Below are positions 1 through 8,003 of a DNA stretch of 64,000 nucleotides, in pieces. The position numbers and the translations under genes are program-made. The stretch covers positions 43,418 through 107,417 of the forward strand of contig CAZBRS010000009.1 of assembly GCA_964494475.1 (NCBI GenBank). The letters are read 5' to 3'. The notes under the pieces were generated by a model. It saw only the letters and a program-made list of their open reading frames with translations, had not been told where the DNA came from and searched no databases. Within the stretch, counting starts at the first letter, position 1; each line of letters starts with the position of its first letter. The stretch is from CAZBRS01 sp964494475 (GTDB lineage: Bacteria; Myxococcota_A; UBA9042; CAZBRS01).

Positions 1-1387
1 GCGCGAGGGCGGGGGCCGAGACCGGCACCTCGGGGGCGCCGCCGGGGGCGCGCTCGAGGAACATGGCCTTCACGAGGCGCAGGTAGTAGTACAGCGAGAT
101 GACCGAGTTGACGAGGCCGAGCGCGGCCACGACGTAGAAGAACGGCGTGCGCACCTCGAGGGTGGCCGCGAACAGGTAGAACTTGCCGATGAAGCCCGCG
201 AACGGGGGCACGCCGGTCAACGAGAACAGGCAGATGGTGAGCCCGATTGCGAGCAGCGGGCTCCTCTGGCCGAGGCCGCGGAGGGCCGAGACGTTCTCGG
301 AGCCGGTGCGCGCGCGCACGATCAGCACCGCCAGGAAGGCGCCCAGGTTCATGAGAAGGTAGATGGGGGCGTAGACCAGCACCGCCCGAAGGGCCTGGGG
401 CGTGCCCACCGCCACGCCCATCAGCAGGTAGCCGGCGTGCGCGATGGACGAGTACGCCAGCAGGCGCTTCACGTTCTGCTGGGGGATGGCGGCGAGGTTC
501 CCCAGGGTCATGGTGGCCACGGCCAGGAGGCCGAGCAGATAGGGCCAGGGCAGGGCGCCGGCGACGGGAACGGCGCCGAACGAGTCGAAGCCCACGGACA
601 CGAAGCGCACCAGCGCCACGATGCCGGCCGCCTTGGGGCCGACCGACAGGAAGGCGGTGACCGGCGTGGGCGCGCCCTCGTAGACGTCGGGGCACCACTG
701 GTGGAAGGGCACCGCCGCCACCTTGTAGCCGAAGCCGACCAGCGAGAGCAGGCCGGCCAGGGCCAGGGCTGCCCGCACGTTGACCGAGCCGTTCGCCACC
801 TTGGCGGCCAGCGCCGGGCCGAGCGCGCCGAGATCGAGGGTGCCGGTCAGGCCGTAGAGCAGCGAAAAGCCGTACAGCATGAGGCCCGAGGCCGCGGCGC
901 CGAAGATTACGTACTTCAGCGCCGCCTCGGACGAGCGCCGATCCCCCCGCCGGAAGCCGGCCAGCACGTACGAGGGCAGCGACGTGAGCTCGAGCGCCAG
1001 CACGATCATCAGCAGGTTCGAGGCTTCGGCCAGGAAGCACATGCCGAGGGTGGTCGAGAGCAGCAGGGCGGCGAACTCGCCGAAGCGCCGGCGCGGGATC
1101 TCGTCGGAGAGTGCACCGAAGGCGACGCCGAACAGGCCGACCACCACGAAGAGGCCCCGGAAGTAGCGGCCCAGGCCGTCGCCCGAGATCTGCCCGTGGA
1201 ACGCGACGACGCCGCCGGGCAGCAGGGCGAACGCAGCCCCGGACGCCGCCAGGCCGGCCAGGGCCAGGCCCACCAGCGCCGCGCGCCGACCGGGGCGGTC
1301 TCCGAGCGCGAGATCGACCACGAGCAACGCGAGCACCGTGAACGCCAGCGCCAGCTCGGGGGCGATGGCCAGGAGGTTCTGGAGCAT
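1..1387 (-). CDS. nuoN: NADH-quinone oxidoreductase subunit N, 3' end outside window
   Basis: Antiporter-like membrane subunit of respiratory complex I, last gene of the operon. The reading frame runs open from ATG 1387 off the left edge, so about 462 residues are present of a usual 480-500 and only the C-terminus is missing. Visible family blocks include LELTSLPSYVLAGF, YKVAAVPFHQW followed by a DVYEGAPTPVTAFLS stretch (the Mrp-antiporter helix 7/8 region with the key lysine), and RLLAYSSIAHAGYLLMG. Many hydrophobic segments fill the rest. It starts 9 nt after the nuoM stop, so it is co-transcribed. Identity is clear; only its end is unseen. Confidence 0.95.
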   Translation of the reverse strand, partial: MLQNLLAIAPELALAFTVLALLVVDLALGDRPGRRAALVGLALAGLAASGAAFALLPGGVVAFHGQISGDGLGRYFRGLFVVVGLFGVAFGALSDEIPRRRFGEFAALLLSTTLGMCFLAEASNLLMIVLALELTSLPSYVLAGFRRGDRRSSEAALKYVIFGAAASGLMLYGFSLLYGLTGTLDLGALGPALAAKVANGSVNVRAALALAGLLSLVGFGYKVAAVPFHQWCPDVYEGAPTPVTAFLSVGPKAAGIVALVRFVSVGFDSFGAVPVAGALPWPYLLGLLAVATMTLGNLAAIPQQNVKRLLAYSSIAHAGYLLMGVAVGTPQALRAVLVYAPIYLLMNLGAFLAVLIVRARTGSENVSALRGLGQRSPLLAIGLTICLFSLTGVPPFAGFIGKFYLFAATLEVRTPFFYVVAALGLVNSVISLYYYLRLVKAMFLERAPGGAPEVPVSAPALA

Positions 1388-1396
1388 TCCGTTCCC

Positions 1397-3073
1397 CTAC
1401 CGACCCAGGCCGGGCGGCAGCGCCGCCAGGAGCGACGTGACCGTGGCCTGCACCAGGTCGAAGATCGGCATGGGCCACACGCCGAGCAGCACCGTGAGGA
1501 CGGCCAGCGGGTAGAGCGTCAGGCGCTCGCGCCACGTGAGGTCCCAGAGCCCGGACCACTTCTCGTTCACGGCCCCCAGGAACATGCGCTGCATCGTCCA
1601 CAGGTAGTAGGCGGCCGTGATGATGACCGAGAGGGCACCCACGGCCACCAGGCCGCGGAAGAGGCCGTCGCGGGCCACGAACGCGCCGAGGAAGACGAGC
1701 ACCTCGCCGACGAAGCCGGCCAGGCCCGGCAAGCCGAGCGAGGCCATGAACGCGAAGCCCGTGAGCGCCGTGTACTCGGGCAGGCGCGCGGCCAACCCGC
1801 CGAAGCCCTCGATGTCGCGCGTGTGCGCGCGGTCGTAGATGACGCCGGCGAGGAGGAAGAGCATGGCGCTGACCACGCCGTGCGACACCATCTGGAAGAT
1901 CGAGCCCGTTACAGACTGGGGCGTGGCGGCGGCCAGGCCCAGCAGGCAGAAGCCCATGTGCGAGACCGAGGAGTAGGCGATGAGCTTCTTCAGATCCTTC
2001 TGCGCCATGCACACGAAGGCACCGTACACGATGTTGACGACGCCGATGATGCCGATGGCGTAGGCGGCCCAGAGCAGGCTCTCGGGGAAGAGCTGCAGGT
2101 TGAAGCGGAACATGCCGTACATGCCCGTCTTCAGGAGGATGCCGGCCAGGATCACGCTGATGGGCGTGGGGGCGTCGACGTGGGCGTCGGGCAACCACGT
2201 GTGGAAGGGGAACATCGGCACCTTGATGGCGAAGCCGATGAAGAGCCCCACGAACACCACGCGGACGAAGGCCATGCCCAAGACGGGGGCCGCCCCGGTG
2301 AAGACGCCCGCGCGAGCCTGGGACGTGAGGTGCACCAGGTTGAAGGTGTGCTGGGTCATGGAGCCGTCGGCCAGGGTGGCCGGGCCCGACGCGTAGTAGA
2401 TGGCGATCATGGCCAGCAGCATGAGCACGGAGCCGGCCAGGGTGTAGAGGAAGAACTTGATGGCGGCGTAGGGCCCGCCCCGCACGCGGCCGTCGGCGTC
2501 GCGGCGCGACGGCGCGCCCCAGATGCCGATGAGGAAGTACATGGGCAGGAGCATGACCTCCCAGAACACGTAGAACAGGAAGAAGTCCTGCGCCGCGAAC
2601 GTGCCGAGCACGCCGGTCTCGAGCAGCAGGAAGAGCACCCAGAAGCCGGGCACGCGCTTGCGGCTGAAGTGGGGGTGGTGGTCGTCGAGGCGCCCGAACC
2701 ACGGCACCGACGCCACGGCGGCGGCCAGGAACACGACCACCGTGAGCACCACCATCGAGAGCGACAGGCCGTCGACGCCCACGAAGTACTCGATGCTCCA
2801 GGAGCGCATCCACACCAGGCGGTGCAGGAACTGCAGGTTGGCGGTCGAGGCGTCGAAGCCGGCCCACAGCGCGAAGCCGAGCACGGTCGCCACCAGGGTG
2901 GTCAGCAGGCCGATGGCGCGCGAGGCCTGGTCGATGGCGGCCTGCGGCAGGCGCAGCACCGGGCGAAGGGCGAGCAGCACCAGGATGGCGGCGAGCCCGA
3001 GGGCCGGCGTGAAGACCGTCCAGGTGAGCAGGGTGCTCTGGGTCATCAGGTTCATGGGCGTCATCACGTTCAT
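1397..3073 (-). CDS. nuoM: NADH-quinone oxidoreductase subunit M
   Basis: Proton-pumping antiporter-like subunit of complex I in the inner membrane, about 558 residues, somewhat longer than the usual 500-520. Polytopic throughout, with the family core HTWLPDAHVDAPTPISVILAG followed by KTGMYGMFRF, and the KKLIAYSSVSHMGFCLLG helix. The start is uncertain: ATG 3073 lies 5 nt past the nuoL stop, while TTG 3085 and GTG 3082 in the same frame would overlap that stop, and two further in-frame ATGs follow within 30 nt. No clear ribosome site separates them, so translation is probably coupled to nuoL. Confidence 0.95.
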   Translation of the reverse strand: MNVMTPMNLMTQSTLLTWTVFTPALGLAAILVLLALRPVLRLPQAAIDQASRAIGLLTTLVATVLGFALWAGFDASTANLQFLHRLVWMRSWSIEYFVGVDGLSLSMVVLTVVVFLAAAVASVPWFGRLDDHHPHFSRKRVPGFWVLFLLLETGVLGTFAAQDFFLFYVFWEVMLLPMYFLIGIWGAPSRRDADGRVRGGPYAAIKFFLYTLAGSVLMLLAMIAIYYASGPATLADGSMTQHTFNLVHLTSQARAGVFTGAAPVLGMAFVRVVFVGLFIGFAIKVPMFPFHTWLPDAHVDAPTPISVILAGILLKTGMYGMFRFNLQLFPESLLWAAYAIGIIGVVNIVYGAFVCMAQKDLKKLIAYSSVSHMGFCLLGLAAATPQSVTGSIFQMVSHGVVSAMLFLLAGVIYDRAHTRDIEGFGGLAARLPEYTALTGFAFMASLGLPGLAGFVGEVLVFLGAFVARDGLFRGLVAVGALSVIITAAYYLWTMQRMFLGAVNEKWSGLWDLTWRERLTLYPLAVLTVLLGVWPMPIFDLVQATVTSLLAALPPGLGR

Positions 3074-3078
3074 GGCGG

Positions 3079-5259
3079 TCACCAAGCGAGCAGGTAGGCG
3101 AGCACGACGAGGCCGAGCGCGCCCAGGGCCAGCCCCTGGACGTAGGCCTGCACGTGGCCGGTCTGCACGCGCCGCAGCGCGCGCCCGGCGGCGGCGACGG
3201 CGCCACCCACGAGGTTCACGAGGCCGTCGACGAAGAGGCGATCGATCGAGCCCTGCAGGGCCGAGAAGATCCGGCCGATGGTGCCGACCAGGTTCACGAG
3301 GCCGTCGAGGAGGCGCGTGTCACCGAGGGCCAAACCGCGCGAGAGGGCCAGCGACGGGCGCACCACCGAGGCGTCGTAGGCCTCGTCGACGTAGTACTTG
3401 TGGAAGACGACGCGGTGCACGCCGCGGAGCCACCGGTTGGGGCTGTCGAGCAGCCGCTGCGGCAAGGTCGAGACGCCGTCCTTGTAGAGGGCCCGCGCCG
3501 CGCCGAAGCCCGCGAAGGCCACCACCACCGAGAACGCCATGAGGCCCCACTCGACGCCGTGGCCGAAGCCCGCGGAGGGCACGAGCCCGGCCGACGAGGC
3601 GAACACGGGCTCGAGCCAGTGCTCGAACAGGTTGGGCAGGCCCCAGAGCAGGGGCAGCCCTACATAGCCGCCCGCCACGGCCAGCAGGGCCAGCGTGGCG
3701 AGCACCCAGGTGATGGAGCGTGGCGACTCGACCGGTGCGTGGCCGTGGCCCGCGTCGTGGCCGTGGTCCGTGGGCGCGGCGCCCCGGTACGTGCCCGAGA
3801 ACGTCAGGTAATACGAGCGGAACATGTAGAACGACGTGCCTAGCGCGGCCAGCGCTGCCAGGGCCCAGAGCGTGATGCCGCCGCCGGGCAGCAGCACGAG
3901 GCCCGAGTCGAAGGCCTTCCAGAGGATCTCGTCCTTCGAGAAGAAGCCCGAGAAGAACGGGAAGCCTGCGATGGCGGCCGTGGACAGGAAGTACGTGACG
4001 GCGGTGACGGGCATGAGCTTGCGGAGGCCGCCCATACGGCGCATGTCCTGCTCGTGGTGACAGCCCAGGATGACCGAGCCCGAGCCGAGGAAGAGGCAGG
4101 CCTTGAAGAAGGCGTGCGTGACCACGTGGAAGATGCCCACCCAGAAGGCGCCCACGCCGACCGCCAGGAACATGAAGCCGAGTTGGCTGACGGTCGAGTA
4201 GGCGAGCACCTTCTTGATGTCGTACTGGAACAGGCCGATCGAGGCGGCGAAGATGGCCGTGAGCGCGCCCGTGGTGGCCACGACGGTCATGGCTGCCGGC
4301 GACAGCACGAAGACGAAGTGCAGGCGCGCCACCATGTAGACGCCGGCGGTGACCATGGTGGCCGCGTGGATGAGCGCGGAGACCGGGGTGGGGCCGGCCA
4401 TGGCGTCGGGGAGCCACACGTAGAGCGGGATCTGGGCCGACTTGCCCGTGGCGCCCACGAAGAGCAGCAGCGCGATGAGCGTCGCGAGCCCGAGCCCCGC
4501 GACCTCGGTGTTCACCAGATACGCGCGCTTCTCGGGCGCCTGGACGAGCTGCTCGACCTCGCGGAACGCGAGCGACGTGCGGACCTCGTGGTGGGCGGGG
4601 TTCACGGCGTCGTGGACCGCGGCGACGCCCACCGGAGCGGTGAGCAGCCCCCAGAACAGGAGGTACAGGCCCAGGCAGAACCCGAAGTCGCCGATGCGGT
4701 TCACCACGAAGGCCTTCATGCCCGCGGCGGCCTTCGCCTGATCGCGCCACCAGAAGCTGATGAGCAGGTACGAGCAGAGCCCCACGCCCTCCCAGCCCAC
4801 GAACATCACGAGGAAGTTGTCGCCGAGCACCAGCGTGAGCATGGCGAACAGGAAGAGGTTCAGGTAGGCGAAGAAGCGCCAGTAGGCCGGGTCGTCCCGC
4901 ATGTAGCCGACGGAGTACACGTGGATGAGCGTGCCGACGACGGTGACCACCAGCGTCATGACGCCCGAGAGGCGATCGAAGACGAGGGCGGCGTCGGCTC
5001 GCAGCACGCCGATCTCGAGCCAGGTCCAGTAGTTCGCGTACAGCGACGTGCCGTGCTCGGCGGCCGCCAGCGTGAGGAAGGCGTAGACCGCGAGCAGCGT
5101 GGAGCCGAGGGGCAGCAGGATGGCCGGCAGGTGCACGGCGGCGCGTCCGAAGCGGGCCTGCATCCGGGCGCCCATCACGCCATTCCAGAGCGCGCCCAGC
5201 AGGGGCAGCAGCGGGATGAGGCCGAGCAGCGGGAAGTCTTGGAGGGCAGGCGCGTGCAC
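3079..5259 (-). CDS. nuoL: NADH-quinone oxidoreductase subunit L
   Basis: Distal antiporter-like subunit of complex I, with the long lateral helix at its C-terminus. At 726 residues it is longer than typical NuoL (610-660). The extra length includes a loop after helix 12 holding a His-rich TDHGHDAGHGHAP stretch and a long tail ending in a hydrophobic helix. Core blocks are present: GWEGVGLCSYLLISFWW, KSAQIPLYVWLPDAMAGPTP, VSALIHAATMVTAGVYM and the KKVLAYSTVSQLGFM helix. The start is GTG 5259, 5 nt after the nuoK stop. The His-rich loop could bind metal, but that is only a guess from composition. Confidence 0.96.
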   Translation of the reverse strand: MHAPALQDFPLLGLIPLLPLLGALWNGVMGARMQARFGRAAVHLPAILLPLGSTLLAVYAFLTLAAAEHGTSLYANYWTWLEIGVLRADAALVFDRLSGVMTLVVTVVGTLIHVYSVGYMRDDPAYWRFFAYLNLFLFAMLTLVLGDNFLVMFVGWEGVGLCSYLLISFWWRDQAKAAAGMKAFVVNRIGDFGFCLGLYLLFWGLLTAPVGVAAVHDAVNPAHHEVRTSLAFREVEQLVQAPEKRAYLVNTEVAGLGLATLIALLLFVGATGKSAQIPLYVWLPDAMAGPTPVSALIHAATMVTAGVYMVARLHFVFVLSPAAMTVVATTGALTAIFAASIGLFQYDIKKVLAYSTVSQLGFMFLAVGVGAFWVGIFHVVTHAFFKACLFLGSGSVILGCHHEQDMRRMGGLRKLMPVTAVTYFLSTAAIAGFPFFSGFFSKDEILWKAFDSGLVLLPGGGITLWALAALAALGTSFYMFRSYYLTFSGTYRGAAPTDHGHDAGHGHAPVESPRSITWVLATLALLAVAGGYVGLPLLWGLPNLFEHWLEPVFASSAGLVPSAGFGHGVEWGLMAFSVVVAFAGFGAARALYKDGVSTLPQRLLDSPNRWLRGVHRVVFHKYYVDEAYDASVVRPSLALSRGLALGDTRLLDGLVNLVGTIGRIFSALQGSIDRLFVDGLVNLVGGAVAAAGRALRRVQTGHVQAYVQGLALGALGLVVLAYLLAW

Positions 5260-5264
5260 GGCGG

Positions 5265-5570
5265 CTACTCCTTCAACTCAGAGGCCTCGCCCGCATCGAC
5301 CGAGCGGTGCGAGCGGAAGAGCTGCAGCACGATGGCGAGGGCAACGACCGCCTCGGCCGCGGCGAGCACGATGCCGAACAGGGCGAAGACCTGGCCGTCG
5401 AAGCCCGCGCCGTGGCGGCTGAAGGCCACCAGGTTGAGGATCGCGGCGTTCAGCACGAGCTCGACGCCCATGAGGATGGCGATGGAGTTGCGACGCGCGA
5501 TGAGGGTGAAGACCCCCAGCGCCAGCAACACGCCCGACAGCGTGACGTAATGCGCCAGCCCGATGGTCAT
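5265..5570 (-). CDS. nuoK: NADH-quinone oxidoreductase subunit K
   Basis: Small complex I membrane subunit (MrpC-like), 101 residues, the expected size, with three hydrophobic segments. It shows the family pattern RRNSIAILMGVELVLNAAILN, including the conserved membrane glutamate in the GVELVLNA segment, and a second glutamate in AAAEAVVALAIVL. ATG 5570 overlaps the nuoJ stop by 4 nt (ATGA), which fixes the start. It sits between nuoJ and nuoL as in most nuo operons. Confidence 0.96.
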   Translation of the reverse strand: MTIGLAHYVTLSGVLLALGVFTLIARRNSIAILMGVELVLNAAILNLVAFSRHGAGFDGQVFALFGIVLAAAEAVVALAIVLQLFRSHRSVDAGEASELKE

Positions 5571-6070
5571 GACCGCCTCCAGCCGCGGGCCAGCGTGACA
5601 CCCCCGAGCAGGGCCGCCAACAGCAGCATGGACACCAGCTCGAAGGGCAGCACGTAGGTGCCGAGCAGGGCGTTGCCCATGGCCTCGGTGCTCGGCCCGG
5701 CGGGCGCCTCGGCGGAGTTGGGGAAGGCCCCGGCCGCGAGCACCACGACCGCCAGCAGGCCGACGGCGGCGACGCTGGCGCCGAGCATGCGACCGTGCGC
5801 GTTCGACGCGCGCACGTTGGCGATGCCCGACGTGAGCATGACGGCGAAGAGCACGAGCACGCTGATGCCGCCCACGTAGACCAGCAGCTGCACGACGGTG
5901 AGCAGGTCGGCCGACAGGGAGGCGTAGAGGCCCGCCACGCCGATGAGCGCGGCGAAGAGCCCGAAGGCCGAGCGCACGATGTTGGTCGAGAACGCCACCC
6001 ACGCCGCGCCGAGCACGGTCAGGGCGGCCAGCAGGTAGAAGACGACGACCGGGATGACGGCGTCGGTCAT
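5567..6070 (-). CDS. nuoJ: NADH-quinone oxidoreductase subunit J
   Basis: Membrane subunit of complex I that contributes to the hinge between the quinone site and the proton channels. It has 167 residues and about five hydrophobic segments. The family signature around VQLLVYVGGISVLVLFAVMLT is clear, preceded by the FGLFAALIGVAGLYASLSADLL region. ATG 6070 overlaps the nuoI stop by 4 nt and its own stop overlaps nuoK by 4 nt, so the three genes are translationally coupled. Confidence 0.96.
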   Translation of the reverse strand: MTDAVIPVVVFYLLAALTVLGAAWVAFSTNIVRSAFGLFAALIGVAGLYASLSADLLTVVQLLVYVGGISVLVLFAVMLTSGIANVRASNAHGRMLGASVAAVGLLAVVVLAAGAFPNSAEAPAGPSTEAMGNALLGTYVLPFELVSMLLLAALLGGVTLARGWRRS

Positions 6071-6768
6071 GGCGTGGGCTCCTTCTTCGCCGCGGGCTCC
6101 TGCTCCGGCGCTGGAGTGGGCTCGGGCGCTGAAGCCGGAGTGGGCTCGGGCGCTGAAGCGGGCGCTGGAGCCGGCGCAGGTGCTGGCGCGACGCGCGACT
6201 CGGCGCCCGGACGGCCGCGGAAGCCGTGCAGGACGTGCTTCAGGATGGCGCCGCGGGGCGCGCGCTCCGGGGCCTCGCCGGCCTTGTGCCGGGCCACGGG
6301 CACGGGGCTCGTCACGAAGTGCAGCCGGAGGTCGTCGAGGCTCGCCGCCGTGGCCTCGAACTCGGCCGAGTGCGCGATGGCGCCGGTCCCGCAGGCCTCG
6401 GAGCAGAGGCCGCAGTACATGCAGCGCGCGATGTCGATGTCGAACGTCGCGAGCTCACGGCCGCCCGCGGCGTTCTTCTGCACGTCGATCGTGATGCAGT
6501 CGATGGGGCACGTCTTCTCGCACAGCAGGCAGCCCGTGCACAGCCGCACGTCGACCTCGAGGATGCCGCGATAGCCCTCGGGCAGGGTCTCCTGCACGGG
6601 CCGCTCGAGCTTGTCGGGGTACTGGATGGTCATCGGGCGCCGGAACATCCACGACAGCGTGACGCCCAACCCGTCCAGCACGGACGAGACGGCGCGGCTC
6701 ACGTTGCAGAGCCAGCCACCGAGCCCTCCGGGGGTCTTCTTCAGGGAAGCCGGTACGGCGGATACCAA
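6067..6768 (-). CDS. nuoI: NADH-quinone oxidoreductase subunit I (two [4Fe-4S]) with Pro/Ala/Glu-rich tail
   Basis: Ferredoxin-like subunit that passes electrons through clusters N6a and N6b to NuoB. Two cysteine motifs are present: CTGCLLCEKTCP, and CMYCGLCSEACG where Gly replaces the usual Pro after the last Cys. After the conserved core there is an unusual tail of about 40 residues built from AP and PEPTPA repeats ending in KKEPTP. The start is uncertain: TTG 6768 has AAGGAG very close upstream and overlaps nuoH by 28 nt; GTG 6702 would give a core nearer typical NuoI length. Identity is certain, the N-terminus is not. Confidence 0.93.
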   Translation of the reverse strand: MVSAVPASLKKTPGGLGGWLCNVSRAVSSVLDGLGVTLSWMFRRPMTIQYPDKLERPVQETLPEGYRGILEVDVRLCTGCLLCEKTCPIDCITIDVQKNAAGGRELATFDIDIARCMYCGLCSEACGTGAIAHSAEFEATAASLDDLRLHFVTSPVPVARHKAGEAPERAPRGAILKHVLHGFRGRPGAESRVAPAPAPAPAPASAPEPTPASAPEPTPAPEQEPAAKKEPTP

Positions 6769-8003
6769 AGCTCCTTGCCCTCCATGCGTTGGTAGAGGTC
6801 GCGGTCGGCCAGGTATGCTGCGCGGGCTCGCCGGAGGTGGCCCGCCAGCAGCAGGACGAACAGGAGCATCGTGAGGCCCCGGAGGCTCCAGTCGATCACC
6901 CCGCCCTCGGGCACGGCGGCCAGCAGCACGAGCACGCCGGCCACGCACACGAGCGCGAGGGGCACCAGGTACTTCCAGCACAGGATCATCATCTGGTCGA
7001 CGCGCAGGCGCGGCAACGTCCAGCGCAGCTGGATCACGAACACCACGAGCATCGAGACCTTGGCCACGAGCACCGCGAAGGACAGCGCCTGCCAGCCGAC
7101 CCAGGCCAGGCCCGTGGCGCCGGACAGGGTGTTCGCCGCCACGCCGGGGATCTGCCAGCCGCCCAGGAAGGCGACCGAGGCGAGGACCGAGATGACCCAG
7201 AGATTGCCCCACTCGGCGAACATGAACCACAGGAAGCGCATGCCCGAGTATTCGACGTGGAAGCCCGCGACGAGCTCGGACTCCCCCTCGGGCAGATCGA
7301 AGGGGGTGCGGTTGCTCTCGGCCACCGAGGCGGTCAGCGACACGAAGAAGGCGACGAACAGGAAGGGGTTCCGGACCAGGAACCACTCCCAGGGCCAACC
7401 GCCCTGGGCCTGCACGAGGCCCTGCATCGACAGCGTGCCGGCCGCCAGCACCACGGCCATGAGCGCGAAGGCCGAGGGGATTTCGTAGGAAACGAGCTGC
7501 GCGGCGCTGCGGATGCCGCCGAAGAGCGCCCACTTGCTGTTCGAGGACCAGCCCGCCATCAGGATGCCGATGACGACCAGGCCCGAGATGGCCAGCAGGT
7601 ACAGGAGCCCCACGTCGAGGTCGGCGCCCACGAGGTTGGCGCCGAAGGGCAGCACCACGAACGTGCTCATGTACCCCCCGAACACGAGGTAGGGGGCGAA
7701 GCGGAACAGCGGCTTGTCGGCCGCCGTGGGGATGATGTCTTCCTTCAGGAAGCACTTCAGGCCGTCGGCCAGCCACTGCAGCACGCCCTGCGGCCCCACC
7801 CGGTTCGGGCCCACGCGCGACATGATGCGGGCGGCGATGCGGCGCTCCCAGTAGGTGACCGGCCCCGCGAAGAGGGCGATGAAGACGAAGGCGAGCAGGG
7901 CCAGCGCCACCATGAGGCCGAGGTGCACGACCCAGGAGTAGGGCCAGGTGGCGGGGTCGACGCCCAGCAGGGACTGCACGTGATCGGCGAGGGGTCCGAG
8001 CAT
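6741..8003 (-). CDS. nuoH: NADH-quinone oxidoreductase subunit H
   Basis: Membrane subunit that forms the quinone chamber together with NuoB and NuoD. It has 420 residues and about eight or nine membrane segments. Diagnostic blocks are RIMSRVGPNRVGPQGVLQWLADG, KPLFRFAPYLV, and the acidic quinone-site loop ESNRTPFDLPEGESELVAGF. ATG 8003 shares one base with the nuoCD stop (TGATG). It directly follows nuoCD: in standard 13- or 14-gene operons nuoE, nuoF and nuoG would lie between them, and there is no room here. Confidence 0.96.
   Translation of the reverse strand: MLGPLADHVQSLLGVDPATWPYSWVVHLGLMVALALLAFVFIALFAGPVTYWERRIAARIMSRVGPNRVGPQGVLQWLADGLKCFLKEDIIPTAADKPLFRFAPYLVFGGYMSTFVVLPFGANLVGADLDVGLLYLLAISGLVVIGILMAGWSSNSKWALFGGIRSAAQLVSYEIPSAFALMAVVLAAGTLSMQGLVQAQGGWPWEWFLVRNPFLFVAFFVSLTASVAESNRTPFDLPEGESELVAGFHVEYSGMRFLWFMFAEWGNLWVISVLASVAFLGGWQIPGVAANTLSGATGLAWVGWQALSFAVLVAKVSMLVVFVIQLRWTLPRLRVDQMMILCWKYLVPLALVCVAGVLVLLAAVPEGGVIDWSLRGLTMLLFVLLLAGHLRRARAAYLADRDLYQRMEGKELWYPPYRLP

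Noticed and set aside
437..3097. Long open frame of 886 codons opposite nuoM
   Set aside because: Composition is dominated by Arg, Glu, His and Gly, as expected from the complement of GC-rich coding DNA; nuoM on the other strand is certain.
8003..8003. nuoE, nuoF or nuoG hidden between nuoCD and nuoH
   Set aside because: The two genes share a base; there is no intervening sequence.
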